Shown piece after piece: positions 31,004 to 40,614 of a DNA stretch of 64,000 nucleotides. The notes under the pieces are model-generated. The model was not told the DNA's origin, made no database searches, and worked only from the letters and a program-made list of their open reading frames with translations. Where the stretch lies: positions 122,001-186,000 of the forward strand of contig SMSO01000035.1 in the NCBI GenBank assembly GCA_004764695.1, read 5' to 3'. A program made the position numbers and the translations under genes. The DNA is from Schizochytrium sp. TIO01. Its lineage: Eukaryota > Sar > Bigyra > Thraustochytrida > Thraustochytriidae. Position 1 is the first letter of the stretch, and each line of letters starts with the position of its first letter.

Positions 31004-32863
31004 ATGTGGTTTTTGTTGGACCTCTACATCGCCGAAGCGCAACGTTTACTTGGTGTGGACCTGGATATAGACTCCTTGACGCACGAAGCACGAAGGGTTC
31101 TGCTAACTAGAGTGAATGAAACGCTTATTAATGACGTCAGCAGCACGTCTGGGCATCAGGGCAACGCTCAGCTGGTAGACGTCTCAATTCCCAAGCTGAT
31201 CCTGTCAACCTCGCCACTCTTAATCGCATGCTTTGTCTCATGGTTACTCGATCTTGATCTCGCATCTAGCATTGTGGTCTCCTCCTTGCGAACCTTTATT
31301 CAGCTGAGTGTTGTTGGATTCATTCTCGTGCCTATTTTCCAGGCTGGTGTAGATCATTGGTACGTAGTTTTTGCGTATGTCCTCTTCATGTGCTTGCTAG
31401 CTGCACGTGAGGCTACAAGTAGGTCCAAATATACATATAAAGGCCTCTTCCTGTGTGTTCTCGTTGCAATCCTTGTCAATGTTGCCCTAGTTTCTATTTT
31501 TGCTTTTGCAGTGATTATTGAACCAACACCTGTTTATAATCCACAATATGTCATCCCTATTTGCGGCATGCTCCTTGGAAATTGCATTACAGGCATCGCT
31601 CTTTCGTTGAGCTCATTGATCACCAGTTTTGCCGAGCAGCAGGCTGAGCTTGAGCTTATGCTCTGCTTTGGAGGTACTAAGTACGAAGGTAGTGCACGCT
31701 TATTGCGAGAGGCTGTACGCGCCGGGACTATGCCAACATTGAATGGAATGGCAGTTATCGGCTTGATTAGTATACCGGGTATGATGACTGGTCAGGTTTT
31801 AGGTGGTAGCCCACCCCAAGAGGCAGCGCGATACCAAATGCTTATCATGTATTTGATTGCAATCTGCGGCTTCGGTAGTATCCTTTCTATTGATTGGGTT
31901 ACACTTCTCATTGCATTTGATGGTGATCATCGCCTGCGCAGCGAACGTTTTGAGAAAAAGTCAGGTGGTAAAAGAAATGTTCTAACTCGCATGATTGAAT
32001 GCTGCTCAATGGCAATATGCAAGATTTGGGCTTCGTGGATGCATGGCTATAGCAGCGTGGAAAACTCATCTGATCCTGAAAAGGCAACCATAATTTCCCA
32101 ACTGTCGTCACCAGAAAGAGTGGATATTTCTCCTAACCGTATCAAAATTGATGTGTTGAATAGGAAAGCGCATTCAACTTCAGAGGTTCCTGTGTTGCAA
32201 GTTGAAAAGGTGACACGGAGCATTCCCCTGGAACCCGGCAGCCTTCAAAAGCGTGTACTATTCTCTGACTTTGGCATCGCTTTAGGAAAGGGAGAAATTG
32301 CAACAGTGACAGGGCCCAGTGGAGCTGGTAAGTCTCAGTTTCTTCGTTTGGTTGCAGGCCTTGTACCGATGGACAGCGGAAACTTGAGTATAAATGGGCA
32401 GCGACGCACCAATCTTTCGAGCATGATGGTGTGGCGACAAAAGGTGCGATACGTTACCCAATACAAAATTTCTACTCCAGGTACTCCTCAGGACTTCATT
32501 GAGCAAATTGCTCGGCTCGGTGTCAATCGCCGTTCCGCCTTGGCTCCATCGGCCAAAGATATGAGCGATGAGACCCGTAGATTAGTATCGGAGTGGGGCA
32601 TGAGTCGGTCAAGCGTTGACAAGGAATGGAAAGAGCTCAGTGGCGGAGAGGCGCAACGAGTCATTGTGGCACTTGCTATTGCCTCACGTCCTGAGGTACT
32701 CTTACTGGACGAGAGCACCTCCGCCCTCGACCTTGAAGCCAAAAAGCTTGTCGAGGAAAGCATTAAAGTCTTCGCACTGCAGAGCGGCGCCGCAGTCCTC
32801 TGGATCACTCACGACGCGGAGCAAATTACCCGAATTGGAAATGCATTTACAAATACTTACTGA
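31004..32863 (+). CDS. Fused FetB-FetA / ALS3-STAR1-like ABC transporter
   Basis: A 619-residue single chain. Residues 1-60 are unique. About 62-305 are a UPF0014 (FetB, plant ALS3/STAR2) permease with about seven hydrophobic segments and the family signatures RTFIQLSVVGF, GMLLGNCITGIALSLS, REAVRAGTMPTLN and PGMMTGQVLGG. A basic linker follows, then an ABC ATPase (about 390-615) with Walker A GPSGAGKS (437-444), a Q-loop in RYVTQY, signature LSGGEAQR (545-552), Walker B plus D-loop LLLDESTSALD, and H-loop ITHD. All catalytic residues are intact. In bacteria FetA and FetB are separate proteins (iron export), and in plants STAR1 and ALS3 are separate (aluminium tolerance, UDP-glucose). Here the order is permease then ATPase. 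Metal or nucleotide-sugar export is an inference. There is an in-frame stop at 30974 upstream. No signal peptide is obvious. Confidence 0.93.
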   Translation: MWFLLDLYIAEAQRLLGVDLDIDSLTHEARRVLLTRVNETLINDVSSTSGHQGNAQLVDVSIPKLILSTSPLLIACFVSWLLDLDLASSIVVSSLRTFIQLSVVGFILVPIFQAGVDHWYVVFAYVLFMCLLAAREATSRSKYTYKGLFLCVLVAILVNVALVSIFAFAVIIEPTPVYNPQYVIPICGMLLGNCITGIALSLSSLITSFAEQQAELELMLCFGGTKYEGSARLLREAVRAGTMPTLNGMAVIGLISIPGMMTGQVLGGSPPQEAARYQMLIMYLIAICGFGSILSIDWVTLLIAFDGDHRLRSERFEKKSGGKRNVLTRMIECCSMAICKIWASWMHGYSSVENSSDPEKATIISQLSSPERVDISPNRIKIDVLNRKAHSTSEVPVLQVEKVTRSIPLEPGSLQKRVLFSDFGIALGKGEIATVTGPSGAGKSQFLRLVAGLVPMDSGNLSINGQRRTNLSSMMVWRQKVRYVTQYKISTPGTPQDFIEQIARLGVNRRSALAPSAKDMSDETRRLVSEWGMSRSSVDKEWKELSGGEAQRVIVALAIASRPEVLLLDESTSALDLEAKKLVEESIKVFALQSGAAVLWITHDAEQITRIGNAFTNTY

Positions 32864-34727
32864 GTTTGTCACCTTATACATAATTCGAACTTGTCAATCT
32901 CAGAGAAGTCCTATGAACGACAAAGTAAGGTCTTAGGTATTCTACACGTTTATAAGATGTTTCATTACATTAGATATTGAAGAAATATTACTATGGTACA
33001 GTGGTGAAGACTTGTTGACTTGTCGAATGGATGAAGGCTTTAGGTCCTTGTGTTTTCTTGCTCTAAATGAGAAAGTTTGGGGAGAACAAAGGCAGCCAGC
33101 TCTATTGGCTTGATGGCTTTGGCTAGTGCAAGTACTTCGAATATTTTAAAAATAAAATAAAAATAGCTATACTGCTGTCGTTGACACGTTGCCTGACATA
33201 GCATTCACCCTGAGTGACATTAAGAACATCTTATCGTCTGAGATTAAAGATGGTTGCATATGCTATGCCAAATGTATCATGCCGTTTATACTCAACAGGA
33301 TTGGGAAACGCATACATACATATGCGTTGGTCGATGTGATTATCCTAATCCAAGCTATGGGGGAGAATTTCGTCAGGTTTCGAATTCGAAAGCGCGTACT
33401 TGTTGAAAACACAAATGTCGTCTCCGTGGAGTTAATGATTGATTATTGTACATATTCGTGTCATTGTCGATCACTCACAGACGGAGCATTATGAGTGTCG
33501 TGTGAACAGTGGTACTAATGACTTGAATAATCTCTCAAAGTTCTTAGTGCTGCTAGAAATAACGTGGAACCAGATAACTTCATTGCTCCACATGACAATA
33601 TCATTGACCCTATGGTGTTGCGTCTGCGGCTTTCAATTAAAAAAAATTAAAAAATTAATCATTTCCATTGACTGGGAGGGCCAAGTATATCATTCAGTAT
33701 CGCGTTTCAGTCAAAATGCAAGACTTTCTTAGTCAGCTATCGGCAATTTCAAAGAAGACCTATGAGAGCCCCGACATATATTCTCACTAGCCAGAGGGAG
33801 GGTATGATGTAATGCGATATACGACCCATTTCTGGTTTGATACTATATCCGTTTGGATGATCTGGATTGTGCTGTCGAGGAACTTGATCCTTTCATGATT
33901 TCAAGAGCAAATGGGCATCTGTGTGCGTTGAACAGAGACTTAAACCCTTGATGCTGTCAGTAAGTAAGCAATCCTGAAAGCAGACGATAAATCTGAGCAT
34001 AGTTATTTTCGGATGCACAAGTTGAAGTCCCACTATTTTTTACGTTATCTTGGCATTACGCCTACAATATTGAGGAGGTTTGATTCATTTAATTTTTGCT
34101 AATACACACAAGAAAAATAAGTAGAAGAAATGTAGATAGTCTGAGTCCCGATTCTGTTGATGCCATTGCTCGTTCCTGGTCTCTGAATTTAACGCGGAGC
34201 ACTTGTAAAAATAAGATCTGGAGGGTTCATATACATCTTGTCAGTTTCCTGGTGTTCCCCGTGCAGGGTAAAGGCTGAATTATCGTTCAAAGTATCCAGG
34301 AGGGTTTCCTCAATCGATACCTAGTCACTTGGTCTTAGCGACAGCCGCAAGCACGCAGACGGTACGTTCGCGCATGAGTGAGTCATGTAGAAATTTACCC
34401 CGCCTTTTGTAGAGCTCATGTCAAAATACGCGAGGACACATGTATAAATGTCAAACGTCTGAAAATTGATACGTGAACATCGCAGGTGAGAGTAAATCGA
34501 CGGTAAGATACGAGATCCACTGAAAGGGACTAAGGGATAGAATTGAGTAGTGAAGTAGAGACAAGACTAGAAATACAGAACTATATTTCTTTTCGAAGGG
34601 AGGCAAATACGGTCATTGCTGCCGTAGAAGCCATAGGTTACTATTAAAAGGCGTACAACACAACATTGCGCCAACAGTCTATTATCCAGAGGTGGCAACT
34701 CAGTTCTTTGTAATCCCACGTGAGGCT
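32864..34727. other. Intergenic, mostly A/T-rich, no gene recognised
   Basis: This lies between convergent genes. It contains a partial copy of the dispersed repeat (CTCACTAGCCAGAGG at 33784) also seen at 17.4 and 22.75 kb. Short open frames (for example 101 codons at 33189) have no recognisable content. Confidence 0.6.
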
Positions 34728-35552
34728 TTAAAAAAACCTGTGAATCAAAAGTTGTGCTGTGGTAACGCCCTCTCGACCATGCTTCCAATCCATGAGACAG
34801 TACTTGGGGTTCCACATGACGGCGCTGCGGCCCCAGGATGAAATGCACATGCCAGTTTGGTCAAGGATCATAAGAGTAGGAAAGAAGAAGTCTGAGGCAC
34901 CTAGGGATTCCTTCAGCGTGCTACCAGTGCTCTTATCATCCCAAGCCAATGCGTAAAAGCTGGGGTGTTTGGAAAGGAACGTCATCAAATCTGCCTCTGT
35001 TTGGTCCTGCGAAACATAGAGTACAGAAAATGAGTTTTTGCCCGCAGCAGCAATTGTCTCGAGCCTGTCAGTAAACGCAACACCCTTGGATACAGGGTCA
35101 GAACCCTTGAGACTGGTAAAAAGCACACCCACAAGCTTCTCGCCTAAGGCAATTTCGATGGGGATGCGCGCACCCGTCGAATCAATTACAGTTTTAACAC
35201 CGTAGGTGAAGAGCATGTCAGAGTATGTATTGCCCTCCATATACACCTCATCGCCAACGTCAACCTCCGACATTGGATCAGAGTATGTGGACAGCATGCG
35301 TGCTAAAGGTGGAGGTACAGAGACATGGTCTTCATTTTCAACATCCTTAACGTTTGAATTGTTTGCCTCTGCAGAATCATTTGCAGCCGCTGTGCTTGAC
35401 GAAATATTTTCATTGCTTGAGGGAGTCTCAACCATTGCCACACCTTCTTCGTTCTCCATCTTGGTAATTCGTCCGTGTCCAAGAACAAGAAAATATAAAT
35501 TTAGTACAGTGGGAGCTCGGAACGACCAACTCGTAAATTGACTTGAAGCCAA
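34728..35552 (-). CDS. Thioredoxin-fold (nucleoredoxin/tryparedoxin-like) protein lacking the CXXC site
   Basis: Up to 274 residues. Met32 (35459, MENEEGVAMVE) is an equally likely or better start, because the first 31 codons read through T/A-rich leader-like sequence. After a disordered acidic region (about 32-110) comes a thioredoxin-like fold: ALGEKLVGVLFTS strand, a helix, NSFSVLYVSQDQTEADL, FYALAWDD, FFPTLMILDQTGMCI and a final helix. SVLYVSQD...F..ALAWDD and FPTL resemble nucleoredoxin/tryparedoxin (Thioredoxin_8) proteins. In place of WCPPC the active-site loop reads TSLKGSDPVSKG, with no cysteines, so it cannot act as a disulfide reductase and may be a binding or scaffold protein. The C-terminus reads KHGREGVTTAQLL. 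The function is unknown. Confidence 0.75.
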   Translation of the reverse strand: MASSQFTSWSFRAPTVLNLYFLVLGHGRITKMENEEGVAMVETPSSNENISSSTAAANDSAEANNSNVKDVENEDHVSVPPPLARMLSTYSDPMSEVDVGDEVYMEGNTYSDMLFTYGVKTVIDSTGARIPIEIALGEKLVGVLFTSLKGSDPVSKGVAFTDRLETIAAAGKNSFSVLYVSQDQTEADLMTFLSKHPSFYALAWDDKSTGSTLKESLGASDFFFPTLMILDQTGMCISSWGRSAVMWNPKYCLMDWKHGREGVTTAQLLIHRFF

Positions 35553-37320
35553 ACTAATCTAGGTCGATGCAATAAGCTCAACCCTGAAGAAGCGTCAAAC
35601 CCACGCGAAGATCCCACTTCGAAGGGAGTTTGAGTCCAAGCTAAGTCTATAGACGGCAAAAGGATGCCGTCAGAGAAAGTGCTAGTGATGACGGCGCCAG
35701 GCCACGCTTCGGAGGGACGCTAGGCTAGCTTTTTTTGGTTTTCTGTTTTTGCCTGGGCGTTCCAAACGAATGGTGTTAACAGTCTGATCCCAAGGAACGA
35801 AGACCTCGGCGACACTGTAGAGCACGTTGGGTCTCGTCGTCAATCAAGCTTTACGAGGGGAGTTTCTTCTTCGCATTTCCTAGTTGTCTTTCTTCATTCA
35901 TTTATTCATCAAGCCCCGATTTCTTCTTTTTCTTTTTTTCCTTTTGATATTTATTTCTGTATCAAATAAACATAAATAAACATATCAACTTTAAACTTGA
36001 CTTTTTATAGAAAAAGAAACAAGAAAAGGTGAAAATGATGGCACATCATTTACGGAAAATGAACGACCCAACCACAAACAAACGAAAACTTTTAAACCAT
36101 CCAACGCGCATCTGTCGACGTGACAGCCGACGTCGTTTTCGATGCATCTCAGAGAGCTCCTCTCTGGCGCCTATTTCGCCATTTTAGTCTCTTTTGCAAG
36201 CAGCCGAAAGAGCTACAGAAAGAAACTCAGCAAAGAAACCTTGCTTTACATACACATTATATCAACTCTGGGGTGGTGAAAAGGGATTCTTCTTTTCTTT
36301 ATATTCTTAAAGTTGATCTTCAAGTTCTTCGTTCTAGAATACAATCCTGAGCAGAAACTGTAGATTGCTCTCTCCAGCGTCGCCAATAATTCCAAGGTGG
36401 GTGGATGCCTCAGTGGCCTGATCTCTGGAGATCTGTCTCTCCAGCACCCCTGGATTTTCTTCGCTGAGACTCCCGAGTTTATAAACTTAGAGGCACTAAC
36501 TATACTCGCTGATAGTAGGTAGATGCTAGCCTAAGGCACCTTAGCATATCGCTACGAGAGGGCGCTGTTTGGGGCAATTGAAACTACCCTCAACTACCAG
36601 TTACTTCTACCAGTTTAATCCTACCTTACTATTTAGGCAGGAAGTAGTCCTATGACAATCCCTCCTTTACTCTGTCTCAAAAGTCTAATTGAAAACTTGG
36701 TCTACTTCCGGATGCAAAAACCAAAAACAAAGGTCAAAAGCCAAGGAGCAAAGTCTGGCGCCAAGTCGAAGGTCTTGAACTTGCGCCAGACGTGCAGAGC
36801 TCGTGATTAAATAAACTCAGGCTGGCTTTGAAACCCCTTTTGCTGCAAAGATCATGATTGTTCACGGGGTTCTGAAGAATTGTTGCAAATGGAAGCACTT
36901 CGATTGACCGACCGTAGCTAGCTAGCTACTACTACTAGATTATGAACTCCAAGCCTGACGACAACGCCTACATTCCGAGCGATCGTGAGGACGAACGTTT
37001 AGTTTGGCTCCCTGAGAGTCGCTGGCTGCACATATATATCAGCAGCCCTCCGTGGCACCGGCGTTGATCGCTTGCTTCGGTTGAATGTTGCAACCAATAT
37101 TTGAAGCAAACAAATATTGTGGGAATGCACCTTTCGCAATATTGCCTTGAAGCTGTAGGCACTAGAGACTTGAGCGCTGGTTTGGGTTATTAGATTAAAG
37201 AGCGTATCATGCTTGCTTTTTGGAGGGCCCTGTGACGCTACGTGTTCCCATGCCACGTAGAGTTTAATCTCTTAAATTTGCAAAACTTGCTACGGTGACG
37301 TGGGGCTTAGGCCCGGTCAC
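35553..37320. other. Intergenic, no gene recognised
   Basis: Promoter side of the thioredoxin-fold gene, then A/T-rich and mixed sequence. Small frames on both strands near 36930-37260 have no recognised domain. Confidence 0.55.
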
Positions 37321-37706
37321 GGGTTAAAAAATAACCTGCAACAACACAATGACATTTCTAATGATGCCCTTGAATAGATGGACGCAAAAGGATGCCTCTG
37401 GCGGCGTGAGGGAACACCACGATCGGCTGCGTGTTTGCATTTTCGGGGGGCGTTTGAAAACCTTAGATATTCCGAGCTTGTCGCGAATGGTACCACATTT
37501 ATTGCATGTTTTTGAAGTGCAATCCTCTCGGCAATTCCATCAGAGGCAAAGCTCGACTTTGGGAATGAGTTCTTGTCGGAAAGTAGAGTAGCCCCAACAA
37601 CACATCATTCGACCTGTCTTGCTTTGGATCCGTCGTGTTAACTTGTTGAGGTTTGAAATTTAGGCAAAAAGATAACACGGTAGTACTCACAGAGCCAAAG
37701 TGCAAG
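37321..37706 (-). pseudogene. Fanzor (eukaryotic TnpB/OrfB) relic B: RuvC-II to C-terminus with zinc finger
   Basis: Minus-strand readings, with stops and shifts between them, follow the Fanzor order closely. NLALWLCEYYRVIFLPKFQTS (37706 downwards; the RuvC-II strand, with Gln where the catalytic Glu is expected) is followed by RRIQSKTGRMM, then WGYSTFRQELIPKVEL (37603-37558 region), EDCTSKTCNKCG (37492-37520; the first two zinc Cys), KLGISKVFK, then DRG (37417-37425; RuvC-III position) and, after a one-base shift, HAARGILLR (37382-37406). Compare the canonical TSKTC-x-x-CG and DRD-x-NAARNILL ends. A TGA lies in the region before EDCTSKTC. About 55 bases match relic A at 30045-30100, and the 3' end and flank match it as well. 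Nothing upstream of 37706 matches relic A, so the N-terminal half is absent. Confidence 0.75.
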
Positions 37707-38080
37707 GTTGCGGGATTCTAAGTAGCCCAGTAGGACGCGCAAGCCCGACCTTTTGATGTTGACCCCGCGGCCAATGTCTTTGTAGACGGTGGAGGACAGA
37801 TACGCTGGAGACCACCAACCTGACGTTTGAAATCTCCTCTTCGCCTGGCGAGCCTGGCATAGAGAATGCCACGTCCAGTGCTGCGTTGCTCGCGACCGCT
37901 CAAATTGCAGCCATAGATGCGCCCAAGATTCTCACCTGCGTATATGCGCTGGCTTCTGGTAAAACGCTTGAAGGACTCTTGCTGAGATGCCAAACATCTG
38001 GTTGAAGTACTTTGTTGGCTTGTATTGAAGTTTTGCTTCACTTGTAGTATTTGGCGATTCGTTGACCACGCCATTTTCTT
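37707..38080. other. Coding-like fragment of unknown origin beside Fanzor relic B
   Basis: Open frames exist on both strands. The plus strand reads ARPFDVDPAANVFVDGGGQ, then in another frame TLETTNLTFEISSSPGEPGI and onward to QTSG at 38005. The minus strand holds a 118-codon frame (37718-38074). Neither is recognised. It may be the far part of the mobile element or an unrelated decayed gene. Confidence 0.25.
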
Positions 38081-38744
38081 ACTTAGCAGAGACCTAAATA
38101 ATTCTAATTTACCATTTATATGGAATAAAAACTACTGGAGATACTATCGTTCTCATGATTACAGTTGTTACTCCTGCTGATGATCTTCATTAAAACCGTA
38201 TACAATCTTTTTGTGAGGACCAAATGGCGTTGCACAACTCCGCTGACATTTGCTTGTAGTAATCTTGGATTTTCGTCGCTAAAAATTATAAACGCAGTAA
38301 ATTATGCTGATTGCATTTCGCTGACGATTGTGGGATCGTCGGTAATTAAAGCGAGGGTGAGGGCGAAGGAAAAGATAAATTTAAAAAGTAGCTTGGAAGG
38401 AAGAGTAGGACTATGTTTTGGGGTTGGTGAGAGTGGCCTTAATAGGGACTTTATAAAGAGCGAAGGAGAGATACTGGTGTGGATGAAAATTACCTTGACA
38501 ACGTCTAAGCTCTGATTACCTTGACCTGAGAAACAACATAAAGCAAAAATGCATGAGGTTTCTTGGTTTATGTATATATATATAGTATACAAATCTCCAA
38601 AGCTACATTGAAAATGTTCTGCAATATGTTAAACAACGGTAATACTACAACTGTAGTTGGTGAACTGATGAGACAGCATCGATGACTCAGATGCAGGCAC
38701 ACTTGCTTGTAGATATTGTAAGAATAAATGCAACCAATATTCAA
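38081..38744. other. Intergenic, no gene recognised
   Basis: A/T-rich 3' flank of the minus-strand hotdog gene. A short (TA)n run lies near 38572-38585. Confidence 0.6.
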
Positions 38745-39731
38745 TTAAAGTTTACCTTCCAGGAGTACAAATGTTGACTCAGCATGCATGACCTTAACAC
38801 CAGGTTCTCCCTTTGGACCGATTGTGTAGCAATCACATTGCACAAGAACACGCCGACTGTCTGGCGCAGCGCGTCGCACAGATGTTTTCAAATACAGCGC
38901 TACAGAAGCTCCAGGATATTCAAAGCCAATTGAGGCATAATACTCTAGCTGCAAGCTTCCTGTCACCAGAGGCTGGAAGAAAATTTTATTCACTGTGGCA
39001 CCCATAATTTCATCTGCCGCTGTCCATAAGGCGCCTTCAGCAACACGATCCACACCAGCTCTATCTGAGCCAGCGAATGGCGATACATAAAGCACCGAGA
39101 TCGTTTCTGCGGTTTCTTGGGCAGCGTCTGCGTTAAGCAGGGTTTCCTGAAAGATCATACGAGGTTTATTGTGAAACTCAAAATGTGAATACCCGGCTGC
39201 AAGGCGTTCAGGAGTGATAGCCCGTGCAACTTCAAAGTCAGGCATTCTCACACGTGTCCAATCTTTATGTTGTGTCCTCACATTCTCCATGCAGACCGCT
39301 CCAAGAGCTGCAGGCGAGCTAAGAGGTTTTCGCGCCAAGGTCGGTACGAGTACTAAATCTGCCTGCGATAAGAGCTCGTTACCGCGCCACATTTGTGCTT
39401 TGGTACCTTTCTCAAGAATTTCAATACGGGACCACATCTCTACATAGGTTTTCGACTTGAAGACCACAGTGATTTTGGCAATACATTGACTGTTTTCTGG
39501 CACAAGAGCTGCATAGACAGCGCCAATGCTGCCTCCATGAGCGTTTCCAGGCGTCCCGCGGGCCCTGCGCGTGAAAAGGAGGTCCTTGCCGCGAATCGTG
39601 ACGCGGTCATCGTCCAGAACATACCGGGAGCCACGCATCGCGCTATACGAAGTTCCAGGACTTGTACTTTTGCGTTGTCTGCTCCCAGACCTCATCCGTT
39701 CATCTCCTTTGCGACGATTTGCAATTCCCAC
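38745..39731 (-). CDS. Probable double-hotdog acyl-CoA thioesterase-like protein
   Basis: A 328-residue protein. After a basic Ser-rich start, HGGSIGAVYAALVPE (about 62-76) opens a first hotdog-like half whose strands continue with IAKITVVFKSKTYVEMWSRIE and SQADLVLVP. The HGG followed by a helix resembles THEM4-type thioesterases. The second half (about 225-325) reads ALWTAADEIMGATVNKIFF, SLQLEYYASIGFEYPGASV, CDCYTIG and HAESTFVLLEGKL, again a helix wrapped by strands as in hotdog folds. Two halves would form a pseudo-dimer. A lipid or CoA-ester hydrolase role is an inference, because I cannot place a clear catalytic Asp or Glu. It lacks an obvious targeting peptide. It is divergent with the ankyrin-DENN gene across 883 bases. 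Confidence 0.78.
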   Translation of the reverse strand: MGIANRRKGDERMRSGSRQRKSTSPGTSYSAMRGSRYVLDDDRVTIRGKDLLFTRRARGTPGNAHGGSIGAVYAALVPENSQCIAKITVVFKSKTYVEMWSRIEILEKGTKAQMWRGNELLSQADLVLVPTLARKPLSSPAALGAVCMENVRTQHKDWTRVRMPDFEVARAITPERLAAGYSHFEFHNKPRMIFQETLLNADAAQETAETISVLYVSPFAGSDRAGVDRVAEGALWTAADEIMGATVNKIFFQPLVTGSLQLEYYASIGFEYPGASVALYLKTSVRRAAPDSRRVLVQCDCYTIGPKGEPGVKVMHAESTFVLLEGKL

Positions 39732-40614
39732 TATTTTTACTTTTAACTTTTTCTGCCTCTTTTGAATGTTGTAGGTCCTAGTACTATCTGTATCCTGTCT
39801 TTTTTCTCTCTCTTCGCCACAAAGAATAAAGGCAAAATCAGAACATCAACAGAATACTAGTTCGGAGTCTTTTGGATGCGTCACTTGCACTGTATGCGAT
39901 AGTCCTCCCCTACAGCTGTTGCATAAGAGCTCCTTCCTATCTTCATTTTTTGAGGTATCATTTTTTTCTCATATTAAAAGAAAATAGTACGTGTGAGTTA
40001 TTCTTCTATAGCCTTCAACCTTTTTTTCACCAGTAGTTAAAATTTTCGCGACGATCAATGTGAAAAAAAAATTGCCCTCATTTAGGTAGATTCCGACAAG
40101 GTTTCTTCGATACGATCGGCTTACTGAATGCGAAGGATAACACAGAGGCCAATTGGCTGCTCATGACACAACGATGTCTTTCGTGTTTGCACAACCTACG
40201 TAGTGTTGACTATAGGTCCTAGCAAACTGTTTGTCAAAGGTGACTTCTACTGCCTTTTGGGACGAGGTGATATTGAACTTGGCAAAAGTCCCCGGGCGAA
40301 AGTTCGAGGCAAAACTTGGGCGAAGTAATTGATATACTACCTGACTCTAGCCTGCCACGCCATGTATGAGTTGGGCCAAAAAATAACTGAGCTGAGAAAT
40401 TGGCAGAAGAGTTGGTTAGTACCAGTAGAAAATACGAAAGTAAACGAAATAGAGAGCAATACTACGCACTCGGAGGTGGACTAAAGCGAATAAATTATTG
40501 CATTGCAATGTGGCGGCAGTTCGCCATCGCCAAGGTCTCCGGCATCAAGCCGGCAAACACAGACCGTGTAAGATCAACTCAAATATTGCAAACGTGAAAG
40601 CTTGACCAGGTAGT
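39732..40614. promoter_or_regulatory. Shared divergent promoter region (inferred)
   Basis: 883 bases separate two divergently transcribed starts (39731 minus, 40615 plus). The sequence is A/T-rich with poly-T and poly-A runs. No specific element could be identified. Confidence 0.35.

Noticed and set aside
33189-33494. A 101-codon plus frame
   Set aside because: No recognised content, in A/T-rich flank with no supporting context.
40400-40597. A 65-codon plus frame just before the DENN gene
   Set aside because: It starts at TTG, has no ATG or recognised content, and overlaps the inferred promoter.
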